Source: Candidatus Hodarchaeota archaeon
Lineage (GTDB): Archaea > Asgardarchaeota > Heimdallarchaeia > Hodarchaeales > YT1-039
Reading direction: 5' to 3'
DNA: 24,619 bases
NCBI GenBank assembly: GCA_016840025.1
Contig: JAEOTF010000477.1
Location: forward strand, 1-24,619
Below are positions 14,239 to 22,483 of this stretch, piece by piece. The first letter of the stretch is position 1; the number at the start of each line of letters is the position of its first letter. The position numbers and the translations under genes are program-made. The notes under the pieces are model-generated. The model saw only the letters and a list, made by a program, of their open reading frames with translations, had not been told where the DNA came from and ran no database searches.

Positions 14239-14255
14239 TTTTTTAAATAGATAGG
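14239..14255. promoter_or_regulatory. Shared AT box in the divergent promoter region
   Basis: The stretch reads GTTTTTTTAAATAGATA on plus and CTATTTAAAAAAAC on minus, so it can act as a TATA box in either direction. For the subtilase it would place the start near 14272, ahead of GGAAGG at 14285-14290. For the 371-aa gene it would place the start near 14220. A second box, TATAAAC at 14275-14281, would make the subtilase message leaderless. Confidence 0.3.
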
Positions 14256-14298
14256 AATGAATCTCTGACTTGCAGTATAAACTAGGAAGGTACACCTT

Positions 14299-17200
14299 TT
14301 GGCTTATTATTACAAACAGATTGCAGTTATTTCTTTTATTTTGATAATTCTTACTTCCTCATATCTTGTTATACCTACGCCTTTAGACCAAGATCAAGTA
14401 CAAACACCTAAAAGGATTATCAATGAGCAACTGGGCTCATTAAATGACATAAAACCCGATCATACTACATTTTCTACAGATCATGCAAATTCGGGAGGTA
14501 TTGACAAGATAAAAGATAGAAATTCGTTGGTTAGATACCTTGAAGCTTCAAGAGAGCCAGGAACAACATATTCTAAGTCTTTAACAGAATTATTACAATT
14601 AACGCCCAAGTCGCTAAGGGAAACTGTCCAAACAAAGTTTATAATTACGTTTAGCGCTTATGAGAAGATGAGTTCTCATGAATTTCTTAAATATAGTCCT
14701 GAATTAATGAGTAATTTGCCAATTGGAATAGTTAGAACTACACTAGAATCTATTGAAGATATCCAAGCGATTCCAGGAGTAACAGGAGTATTTCTTGATG
14801 ATCATATTCCTTTTTCAGAAGACTGGAGTCTTAAAGATAGTTTTGATGGGTGTATTTTTCCTACCGAGAGCATTATTGGTGCACGTTATTTACAAAATAT
14901 GGGAATTAATGGTACAGGAATTAAAATTGCTATTCTTGATACAGGAATTGACGAAAATCATCCTGATTTAGACGATATTGATGAGATTGATTCCACCAAT
15001 GATCCAAAAGTTGTCTTAGGGGCTTCATTCATTGATTTCGATGATGATGGAGAAAATGACACCAAGGCTATGGATGATGACGGACATGGAACTCATTGCG
15101 CAGGAATTGCGGCAGGAGTGGGAAATCTTAAGGGAGTAGCCCCAGGAGCTATGCTTATTAATGGGAAAGTGTTGGATGCGACTATCGGTGGTCGTACAAG
15201 TTGGATTGTTAAAGGCATTGATTGGGCAGTCTCTAATGGTGCAAATATCATTTCTATGTCTCTTGGAGGAAGTCCAGGTAGCGTATCCCCTCTTCTTAAC
15301 ACTGCAGTCAATGCAGCTTATGACAATGGCACATTGGTGGTAGTTGCTGCAGGAAACTCGGGACCTAACCAAGGAACAATTACCAGTCCAGGAATGGCAT
15401 CCAAAGCACTTACGGTAGGCGCATCAAACGTTTATAACAATGTGTCACTATTTTCGAGTCGAGGTCCTTCCATAACAGGTCTTATTGACCCAGATATTCA
15501 CGCCCCGGGTAGAGGTATTCTTTCAACTTATCCTCATGGAAGTTATGAAATTCTAAGTGGAACTTCAATGGCTACACCAGCGGTCTCAGGTGCTATTGCA
15601 CTTCTCCTTTCAGCGATGCCTGAAGTTGACATTGATACCATTCGAAGTGCGGTTCTTAGTACAGCTACCGATATGGGTAGACATGTATTTGATCAGGGAG
15701 CAGGTTTAATTAATGTGTCTGCAGCCCTTGAATATATTCAAAACCCAGCTGTATTTGCTTATCCAGCCTTTACCGATTCATCTCCTTTAGTTCTCAGTCC
15801 TGAAGAGATTTTTGAATATCAATGCGATGTTTTCTTAAACCAATCCTTTGCAGGTCTATCTATTATTCCATCAGCAGAATTAGATCCACATGTGAATGTA
15901 TCTATTATAGATTCAGACCAACAAGGATGGATAAGAACAAGAATCAGAATTAAAATGCCTAACACAACAATTAATGGTAATATAATAATTAAAAATGATA
16001 CTGATACATACTATGAGGCAAATCTTGTTCTTAAAACAGATAAAAACGCCGATGATGCAGGAATAGGGACAGATGCGGGTGAAACTTTTGCAGGAGCGAT
16101 TTATCTCACAATTGGAGAATCAATTGCGGGAGAACTCCATAATTGGGATCGTGATATCTTTTCATTCCCTGTGGTTAAGGACAAAATATACTCGGTAGAA
16201 ATGAATAACCTCACAAGCAGCCTTAATATCCAAATTTTAGATGAAAATGGAACTATATTTGCCCGGGGATCTAAGACAGGATTTCTTCCAGAGGAATTTG
16301 TTTTTTCAGCAGAAACTTCTGGCACATACTTTATTACTATAGAAGGTCAAAATCCTGGAAAATATGATGTCTTAGTCCGTGAATCGGGCTTAAATGAATT
16401 ATCAGAAAATATACCCGCTGATTTTTCAGGAAAATTTGAGAGTTATACAGTAGATTATGATGATGATGGATTGTTTGATCGTTTAGAGATTGCTGTAGAA
16501 GTTAACGTTTCAAAAGCGGGTGAGTATGATTTTTTGTACACCGTTGCCCAAGAACGACCCGATTATCATTATGATTTATATGTATTCATGTGGGATTGGC
16601 TAAATCTAACTTTGAAAGAAGGAAGTCAGAATTTAACTATTTCAATTCCTGGAGGAATAATAGAATCATCTGGATACGACGGTTCTTATATCATTAATGA
16701 TTTGGTACTTGGAAAATCGGATTTTTCTCAGTTATTAAATTATAGTTCCGAAGTTTTTAGCACACCAACCTATAATCATGCTTTATTCGAGCCTCTTGAT
16801 AATCGACTAGATTCATATCAGTTATCGGAAAGAGATATCGATAAAAATGGAAATCCAGAATATATTATGATTGAGCTAGGAATAGAGTTCTCAAATACTG
16901 GAGTGAATGAAGTAGGAGTTCCAATTTTTAATGAAAATCAAAATGAACTTCTAGCTTTTCCTACGAAAATTGTTAGTGTTCCAAGTCCTGGTATGATCAA
17001 TGTAAGTATAGAATTAGTAATTCAGCAAGTTGAAAATTATGGCAACATTGTGTTATATGGAATAGCTGCTACATGGTATGAATACCTAATCCCAATTTTT
17101 ACAGGGATATCAATAGAGTCACTTTCAACTCATGATCCAATATTAGAATATAATATTACAGATCATCCCATCGATTCTAATGAAAACGGAGAAAATGACT

Positions 17201-19233
17201 CAATTCGATTCATGCTATCTGTCACTTCGAAAATCGAAACAGAAGTTATATTATTTACAGGGCATCCCTTCAGTTATCCTAATGAAACAATGATCCTTGT
17301 TAATGCTTCTACAGAAGAAGTAGCTTTGTATCAAGGGACGCAGGAAATATGGCTAGATTTTGACGCAAGAATGCTCAAAACACACAATTTAGCAGGACCA
17401 TATTTCTTCCCGAATTTTGGACTTACACTTAGATTATCACAAAATTACAATGAAGAAAACAATATGACACTTTTTTCCCCGTATATTACCAAGGAGTATA
17501 CCACTTCTCATTTTGAACAATCAAAAGTATGGTTCTCAAAATTCTTAGGTGTTAGTAAATTCGTTAATTCTACTAATGCAGGATTGGAAGTTACATGGGG
17601 GGTGACGTCTAGAGTACAATCTGAAGTGGTTTTTGAACTTGAAATACACGAATATGAAGCGATTCAAGGAGAATTCACTGAATCCACTAATTTTACTCAA
17701 AAAATCTCCCCAGGGACATTTAATATCACATTTCAACTTGGAGCAGAGGAACTATATAATACTAAATACATTGGCGGGCTTGAAATATATTACGTTAGTA
17801 TCTACGAACTTGACAGCGATAATGGACTTATACACCGTTTTCAAGAAAGTAATCTATCATTGATTGACTTTGGTTTTCATGTGGGAATAATACCAAGCAT
17901 TAATTATCAAGACTATGCTGCCTATGTTGATGCTTACTTTATTAAGGTACCAGAGATCACTTTTCAGAGTATAGGTGATAAAAACTTATATAATGGACTT
18001 CTTGTTAATACCATGGTCGGAATAAACAGCGCAGGGACATATGAATTAGAAATAAACCTGTTCTCAGAAAACGATCATGTAATTCAAAATATTGAAAACA
18101 GTGTGAATATATCTGCAATTGATTTCCAGAATTACACCTTACCATTTTTCTTTTCTGCCAAAACAATCGTAAGAAATGGTTTTGATGAGTTTATTTATGG
18201 AAATATTACCATTGTTAATTTTAACACCCACTATAGATCGGAGATTGGGATTCCCCACTTTACAATTAATATCGGTCATTTTGACCATAATTTAACAATA
18301 TCTAACGTTTCAATGATAACGGATTACGCCTTAAAAGAGAATCAAAACGGAAACTACGATGCGGTTAGAGTTATATTACAGGTAGAAGTTAATAAAGAAA
18401 GTGATTTTGGCTTTACTGCGGGGATTTATGCTCAATTGAGAAACTACAATTATTATTATCTTGGTAATGTCACACTATCACCAACATACCTATCCATAGG
18501 TTTACACAATATCACTGTGACTGTTCCCTATTATTATTTCCTGAAAATTTTGCACAAAGCTGAAGATTTAGACAGATTACCTGTACTTGATATCTTTATA
18601 GTGCCTTTCTCTTCAACTGATGAGGAAGGAGTGTTTACAATCATAAATCAACCGTTATTTTTACAAAAATATTATAATCTCTTAGAATTTTCAACTATTC
18701 AACCCTTGTCAATCGGTTTTGTTAAAACCAGCCAGGGAGACATTGATGAAGATGGTAATTCTGATAGTGTAGATGTAACTACAGCAATAGTCATTCAAGA
18801 TGTACTTGCATACTCTTTAGAAATTAAATTAAAGATATTTTGGAATAAAGAGTCTAAATCGCTTAATAAAACAGATTTTTACAGCCCAAATACTACAGGA
18901 ATTATTGAAAGCACCACAAGATTCAGATTTTCCGATATCTTTTCATCTAGTAAGCTTCCTTCCCAATTTAGCGTCAATTTTGCAATTAATTTAATTTCAT
19001 ACGATGGTATACATATGGATACCTATGTCACGCCAGTTAATATTCTTTTCGACATTGATATCATAACTTCAACAAGCTATTATATAACGCCCGATCTTAC
19101 CAAAGAAGAAGATCTAGAAGAAGAGAAAAATACGCTTATCTCCAAGATAGGGGTTCTAATGGTTGTATCTATTTTAATCACGAGCTTGACTTGTATTTTC
19201 ATTATATTCGCCCGTAGAAAACTGCAAGTTTAG
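14299..19233 (+). CDS. Giant membrane-anchored subtilisin-like serine protease (S8)
   Basis: A 1644-aa exported protease. Order: signal anchor (9-26); propeptide-like region to about 185; S8 catalytic domain about 190-480 with Asp214 (AILDTGID), His263 (DGHGTHCAG), oxyanion Asn353 (VAAGNSGP) and Ser423 (GTSMATPAVSG), so the full triad is present; a beta region 490-580; a PPC domain about 583-695 (DRDIFSFPVVKDKIYSVEM, SGTYFITIEGQNPGKYDVLV); then a long array of units of about 110-140 residues, each opened by an Asp/Asn-Gly motif: DYDDDGLFD (719), DIDKNGNPE (846), DSNENGEND (959), ENQNGNYD (about 1347), DIDEDGNSD (1481), with weaker units near 1090 and 1226. The loops look able to bind calcium. 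A C-terminal TM (about 1617-1637) is followed by ARRKLQV. The start is TTG 14299, 8 bases after GGAAGG. It probably degrades proteins at the cell surface to peptides; the divergent neighbour and the permease block suit that. It is much longer than ordinary subtilases. Confidence 0.93.
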   Translation: MAYYYKQIAVISFILIILTSSYLVIPTPLDQDQVQTPKRIINEQLGSLNDIKPDHTTFSTDHANSGGIDKIKDRNSLVRYLEASREPGTTYSKSLTELLQLTPKSLRETVQTKFIITFSAYEKMSSHEFLKYSPELMSNLPIGIVRTTLESIEDIQAIPGVTGVFLDDHIPFSEDWSLKDSFDGCIFPTESIIGARYLQNMGINGTGIKIAILDTGIDENHPDLDDIDEIDSTNDPKVVLGASFIDFDDDGENDTKAMDDDGHGTHCAGIAAGVGNLKGVAPGAMLINGKVLDATIGGRTSWIVKGIDWAVSNGANIISMSLGGSPGSVSPLLNTAVNAAYDNGTLVVVAAGNSGPNQGTITSPGMASKALTVGASNVYNNVSLFSSRGPSITGLIDPDIHAPGRGILSTYPHGSYEILSGTSMATPAVSGAIALLLSAMPEVDIDTIRSAVLSTATDMGRHVFDQGAGLINVSAALEYIQNPAVFAYPAFTDSSPLVLSPEEIFEYQCDVFLNQSFAGLSIIPSAELDPHVNVSIIDSDQQGWIRTRIRIKMPNTTINGNIIIKNDTDTYYEANLVLKTDKNADDAGIGTDAGETFAGAIYLTIGESIAGELHNWDRDIFSFPVVKDKIYSVEMNNLTSSLNIQILDENGTIFARGSKTGFLPEEFVFSAETSGTYFITIEGQNPGKYDVLVRESGLNELSENIPADFSGKFESYTVDYDDDGLFDRLEIAVEVNVSKAGEYDFLYTVAQERPDYHYDLYVFMWDWLNLTLKEGSQNLTISIPGGIIESSGYDGSYIINDLVLGKSDFSQLLNYSSEVFSTPTYNHALFEPLDNRLDSYQLSERDIDKNGNPEYIMIELGIEFSNTGVNEVGVPIFNENQNELLAFPTKIVSVPSPGMINVSIELVIQQVENYGNIVLYGIAATWYEYLIPIFTGISIESLSTHDPILEYNITDHPIDSNENGENDSIRFMLSVTSKIETEVILFTGHPFSYPNETMILVNASTEEVALYQGTQEIWLDFDARMLKTHNLAGPYFFPNFGLTLRLSQNYNEENNMTLFSPYITKEYTTSHFEQSKVWFSKFLGVSKFVNSTNAGLEVTWGVTSRVQSEVVFELEIHEYEAIQGEFTESTNFTQKISPGTFNITFQLGAEELYNTKYIGGLEIYYVSIYELDSDNGLIHRFQESNLSLIDFGFHVGIIPSINYQDYAAYVDAYFIKVPEITFQSIGDKNLYNGLLVNTMVGINSAGTYELEINLFSENDHVIQNIENSVNISAIDFQNYTLPFFFSAKTIVRNGFDEFIYGNITIVNFNTHYRSEIGIPHFTINIGHFDHNLTISNVSMITDYALKENQNGNYDAVRVILQVEVNKESDFGFTAGIYAQLRNYNYYYLGNVTLSPTYLSIGLHNITVTVPYYYFLKILHKAEDLDRLPVLDIFIVPFSSTDEEGVFTIINQPLFLQKYYNLLEFSTIQPLSIGFVKTSQGDIDEDGNSDSVDVTTAIVIQDVLAYSLEIKLKIFWNKESKSLNKTDFYSPNTTGIIESTTRFRFSDIFSSSKLPSQFSVNFAINLISYDGIHMDTYVTPVNILFDIDIITSTSYYITPDLTKEEDLEEEKNTLISKIGVLMVVSILITSLTCIFIIFARRKLQV

Positions 19234-19254
19234 GGATAGCAAGAGTTGCAAACG

Positions 19255-19268
19255 AAAAGAAAAAAAAG
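19255..19268 (-). terminator. T-rich terminator of the GNAT-TPR gene
   Basis: On the minus strand the sequence runs CTTTTTTTTCTTTT shortly after the stop of the 381-aa gene. Oligo-T runs are the usual archaeal stop signal. It lies in the 61-base gap between two converging genes. Confidence 0.45.
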
Positions 19269-19294
19269 CTAATTAAGGGATTTACAGTATTGTT

Positions 19295-20440
19295 TCATGA
19301 AGTAGTTAGTTGTTCTTCTTTTAATTTAGTCTGAAGCCGTTTTAAAATTCCTTTCCAATCCTTTGTGTGATGTAACCCTTTTAAATCTGCATCATTTATT
19401 AGATGCTCTAAATCAGTCCAACCTTCGTCTATAGCTTTGTGGAGATTTCTAACAGCAATTTCTGACTCTCCTGCTAATGTCCAAGCACATGCTGCATTGA
19501 AAAATTCTACACTGGAAGCTTTACCAACCTTAATTACTTCTTCAAACCATTCTGCTGCTCTTTTATATCTTTTTAATTGGTAGAAATGATTACCCAGAAT
19601 TAAAAAAGTAGCAGATTCATCAAATGCCCCAAAAAAAACAGGATAATCAACTAACTTTTCAAAACCTACTTTTTCAGCAGTTGTGATTGCAGCGATATTA
19701 TCGTCCCAACAATCCCAATGGGGGGTCTTATTTCTTAAGAGACAATCTTCTATAAATGCAGAAGCTGTGAATGCAGCAAATCCTTGCCTTTGATGCTCCT
19801 GAACGGTTTCTATTGCTATTCCACAGTTGTTTTGGCTTATGTCTTCTGCGATGCACCAACAAACGATTTTTTCTTGATCCTTGACTAAACAATAACCAAA
19901 GCCGCTGCTGATAAAGGCATTGATAGAATTCCAGCGGGATTTAATTGCATCAATAAGCATATCAAGATTTTTCAGATTTGTTTTTGCGAGCAATAGCTCA
20001 TTAATATTCTCCATGCTGAGTTCATTGGAGTTTATTTGCTTTTTCCAGTCAATTACTCTCTTGTGATTGAAAGTACAAAATCTACGACCCTTTATCACAG
20101 GAAATTTCTCTTTGAACATTTCATAAATCCGTGTTTGCCATTTATTTGAAGTAAAATATACTCTATAGAAAAATAGATTATTCTTAACTGCCTCTGGAAA
20201 AATTGTTTCAATTAACAATGTTTTCAACGATTGATTGAACTCTTCATTATTCTCATACCCCGCTAGATAAAATCTTGTACTGTTATCCCAAAGAAAAGCT
20301 GTTTTAGGACTTATCTTTGAATCTACCCAAATTTCACTAAAGGTAGCTGATAGTATTGACTTGACTGGAATACTGGAATGTAATTCAGAGAACAATGGTA
20401 GGATTACTTTATATTCATCCTTTTCCAGTTTATAAATCAT
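19295..20440 (-). CDS. GNAT acetyltransferase (PF12746-like) fused to TPR repeats
   Basis: A 381-aa cytosolic protein. Residues 1-265 match the GNAT_acetyltr_2 type: FGYCLVKDQEKIVCWCIAE (181-199), GIAIETVQEHQRQGFAAF (207-224, acetyl-CoA loop Q-R-Q-G-F-A), ASAFIEDCLLRNKTPHWDC (226-244) and WDDNIAAITTAEKVGFE (245-261). The phrase HWDCWDDN followed by A-EKVGFE is diagnostic for that family. Residues 275-365 add about two TPR-like repeats (FLILGNHFYQLKRYKRAAEW; FFNAACAWTLAGESEIAVRN; then HKAIDEGWTDLEHL and DADLKGLHHTKDW), usually a protein-binding scaffold. The start ATG 20440 has GAGG 10 bases upstream. The gene stands alone, converging on the subtilase gene. The acetylated substrate is unknown. 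The TPR part may bring the enzyme to a protein target (inference). Confidence 0.85.
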   Translation of the reverse strand: MIYKLEKDEYKVILPLFSELHSSIPVKSILSATFSEIWVDSKISPKTAFLWDNSTRFYLAGYENNEEFNQSLKTLLIETIFPEAVKNNLFFYRVYFTSNKWQTRIYEMFKEKFPVIKGRRFCTFNHKRVIDWKKQINSNELSMENINELLLAKTNLKNLDMLIDAIKSRWNSINAFISSGFGYCLVKDQEKIVCWCIAEDISQNNCGIAIETVQEHQRQGFAAFTASAFIEDCLLRNKTPHWDCWDDNIAAITTAEKVGFEKLVDYPVFFGAFDESATFLILGNHFYQLKRYKRAAEWFEEVIKVGKASSVEFFNAACAWTLAGESEIAVRNLHKAIDEGWTDLEHLINDADLKGLHHTKDWKGILKRLQTKLKEEQLTTS

Positions 20441-20596
20441 TTTTTAATGTCCTCTTACTATATTTACGTATTATAGTCAATATTACTGAATTAAAAGAGT
20501 TTTCGCGTTCACTCTTGGAGGATTATCTCTTAAAGTTCTAAAGTAGTAGATAAGATGCTGTCTTAGGAGATTAACACTAATAAGTATTTTTTGATA

Positions 20597-20608
20597 AGAA
20601 CATGTTCT
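20597..20608. repeat. 12-base perfect palindrome
   Basis: AGAACATGTTCT is fully self-complementary and shares the ACATGTT core with the two direct repeats 60-100 bases away. It lies about 160 bases upstream of the GNAT-TPR start, so it may be a regulator site. Confidence 0.4.
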
Positions 20609-20656
20609 CATTATTATACCATGTTTTTCTTTTCAAATAAGATACTTAAATTTCAT

Positions 20657-20711
20657 ATAATGCATTACACTACATGTTACCTCAGTAACATAATGCAATA
20701 CACTACATGTT
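20657..20711. repeat. Pair of 22-base direct repeats, 33-base period
   Basis: The units at 20657-20678 and 20690-20711 start ATAATGCA and end TACACTACATGTT, and differ at one base. The period of 33 bases, about three helical turns, would put both units on the same DNA face. Only two copies exist, so this is not a CRISPR array. Confidence 0.6.
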
Positions 20712-20819
20712 TCTATTTTATTCCTAAATACAGATTCAGATTCTGTTTCTTACTTCTAAATATCAATAAACTTTAAGTTTTTTTTCTACTCTTGACAAAT
20801 AACTTTTGTACTAATGTTA

Positions 20820-20835
20820 GTAAAAAAGAAAAATA
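20820..20835 (-). terminator. T-rich terminator after the first M32 gene
   Basis: The minus strand reads TATTTTTCTTTTTTAC about 25 bases after the TAA of the carboxypeptidase gene, a usual archaeal oligo-T stop signal. No comparable T-run (minus strand) lies between the two M32 genes, so they may share one transcript that ends here. Confidence 0.45.
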
Positions 20836-20857
20836 TGGGGTGTTATTGCTTCTTTTG

Positions 20858-22363
20858 TTAGAATCCATAGATTTTGGAGTATTTCTCTGTTAGATAGTTA
20901 AGGAAATATTGGGGATTGAGTTCTTCTCCCGTTACATGCTTTATTAGATCTAAGGGATCATAACGAGACCCCAAAAGATGGATATGTTTCACGAGCCAGC
21001 CCTTAAGCTTTAAAACGTTTCCTTGTCGTATTTGGGATCTATAATCAGGTATGTCCTTCGCTAATTGGTTCAGAAGCTGAGCTCCATAAAGATTCCCTAA
21101 GGCATAATTAGGGAAGTAACCGAAAAGTCCCCATGACCAGTGTGTATCCTGGAGTACACCTTCAGCGTCGCTTTTGACGTCATAATCTAGATATTCCTTC
21201 ATTTTGGCGTTCCACAATTTAGGAAGATCATCGACCTTAACCTTCCCCGCAAAAATATCCCGTTCGATCTCAAATCGCAGAATGATGTGAAGACCATAAG
21301 TCACCTCGTCCGCTTCTACACGAATGGGGGACTGCTTTACCCGATTTATAGCGTGTAGAAAAGAATCTTTCTCAACATCCTCAAATATTGACCCTGTGAT
21401 TTTCTTGAATTTGGGTAAAAGGAATTCCCAAAATTCGGGACTACGTCCAATGATGTTCTCAAAGAAGCGGGATTGGGATTCGTGCATTCCACCTGAGCAG
21501 GGTTCAGCAATGGGTTGTTGCCGACACTCTTTAAATAAATTTTGGTTATAGATTCCATGCCCGGCTTCATGCATAACAGCAAAAAAACTTTGTGCGAAAT
21601 TATTCTCATCGTAACGAGTTGTGATTCTGACATCATCATAGGAACCACTGGTAAATGGATGTACAGTTGTATCAAGGCGTCCAGCCTCTAAATCATAGCC
21701 AAGAATTGGAATAATTTCTTTTTCTTCTAATTCTTTCTGAACAGACTTAGGACAATGTCTACGAATCAAACTTATATCCGGCTGATTAGATGAAGAAACA
21801 CATTTTTTGATAAGTGGAATTAAGCCTTCTTTTAATTCATTAAATAGCTTAGTATACAGGTCAGAGGTAAAACCAGGCTCATACTCATCTAACATGACTT
21901 CATAAGGGGGTTTAGAAGGATCGATATACTTAACTCTCTTTTCTTGGAGTTCAATAATTTTTTCTAGAGAAGGCTTAAACAAAGCAAAATCAGACTTTTC
22001 CCTTGCTTCCTTCCATATTACGGCAGATTTTGCTTGGAGTTCTGCGATTTCTTTAACTAAATCCGTAGGAACTTTTGTTTGGCGATCATAATCTCTCTGA
22101 AGTAGGTAGATATTTCTTTTTTGGAGATCGGTAAGTTTATCATACTCCTTATGTTCTTTGATCTCCTTTAACAACTGACCGATTTTTGGATCGGTGAATT
22201 TTTCATGGATAAGACCTTGGAGGTAAGCCATCTGTTTACCACGCTGTCCAGCTCCTTTGGGAGGCATCATCACTTCAAAGTCCCACCCAATAAGACCAAG
22301 AACCTCTCCTAATGTAACAATTTCATAGGTCTTTTCCATCAGACGTTTATATAGTTTTTCCAT
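20858..22363 (-). CDS. M32 metallocarboxypeptidase (carboxypeptidase Taq type), copy 1
   Basis: A 501-aa zinc carboxypeptidase, normal length for M32, which removes residues from the C-terminus of peptides in the cytosol; no signal peptide is present. All family signatures are seen: the zinc site HEAGH (265-269, with catalytic Glu266), the third ligand Glu295 in GMHESQSRFFEN, HPFTSG (235-240) with DDVRITTRYDE, IRVEADEVTYGLHIILRFE (347-365) and GYFPNYALGNLYGAQL (415-430). The start ATG 22363 follows GGAAGTGATTTACA, a fair ribosome-binding site. It lies 120 bases after a second M32 gene (22484-23986) and is similar to it along its whole length, so the pair came from a tandem duplication. It probably completes breakdown of peptides taken up by the cell. 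Confidence 0.96.
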   Translation of the reverse strand: MEKLYKRLMEKTYEIVTLGEVLGLIGWDFEVMMPPKGAGQRGKQMAYLQGLIHEKFTDPKIGQLLKEIKEHKEYDKLTDLQKRNIYLLQRDYDRQTKVPTDLVKEIAELQAKSAVIWKEAREKSDFALFKPSLEKIIELQEKRVKYIDPSKPPYEVMLDEYEPGFTSDLYTKLFNELKEGLIPLIKKCVSSSNQPDISLIRRHCPKSVQKELEEKEIIPILGYDLEAGRLDTTVHPFTSGSYDDVRITTRYDENNFAQSFFAVMHEAGHGIYNQNLFKECRQQPIAEPCSGGMHESQSRFFENIIGRSPEFWEFLLPKFKKITGSIFEDVEKDSFLHAINRVKQSPIRVEADEVTYGLHIILRFEIERDIFAGKVKVDDLPKLWNAKMKEYLDYDVKSDAEGVLQDTHWSWGLFGYFPNYALGNLYGAQLLNQLAKDIPDYRSQIRQGNVLKLKGWLVKHIHLLGSRYDPLDLIKHVTGEELNPQYFLNYLTEKYSKIYGF

Positions 22364-22483
22364 TGTAAATCACTTCCGAATCTGGTTCCTGTAGTATTTT
22401 TTGATTTTTTTGTTTTTTTTACTTAGATTTTCTCATTATCCTTTGAGATTTCTGTATTTTTCCTCCAAAATGTAAGAAAGAGT

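Larger units (their letters stand above)
20441..20857. other. 417-base intergenic stretch with palindrome and paired repeats
   Basis: No gene is seen. It holds a 12-base perfect palindrome AGAACATGTTCT (20597-20608), two near-identical 22-base direct repeats (20657-20678 and 20690-20711, one mismatch, starts 33 bases apart), a hairpin ATGTTAC-CTCA-GTAACAT (20674-20691) formed across the repeat junction, the promoter region of the GNAT-TPR gene at the left end, and a T-rich stop signal for the carboxypeptidase gene at the right end. Confidence 0.5.

Noticed and set aside
20657..20711. Possible CRISPR array
   Set aside because: Only two repeat copies with an 11-base gap between them and no cas genes.
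20591..20776. Plus-strand frame of 61 codons across the intergenic repeats
   Set aside because: Cys/Phe/Tyr-rich composition, no ribosome-binding site, and it runs through the direct repeats and palindrome.
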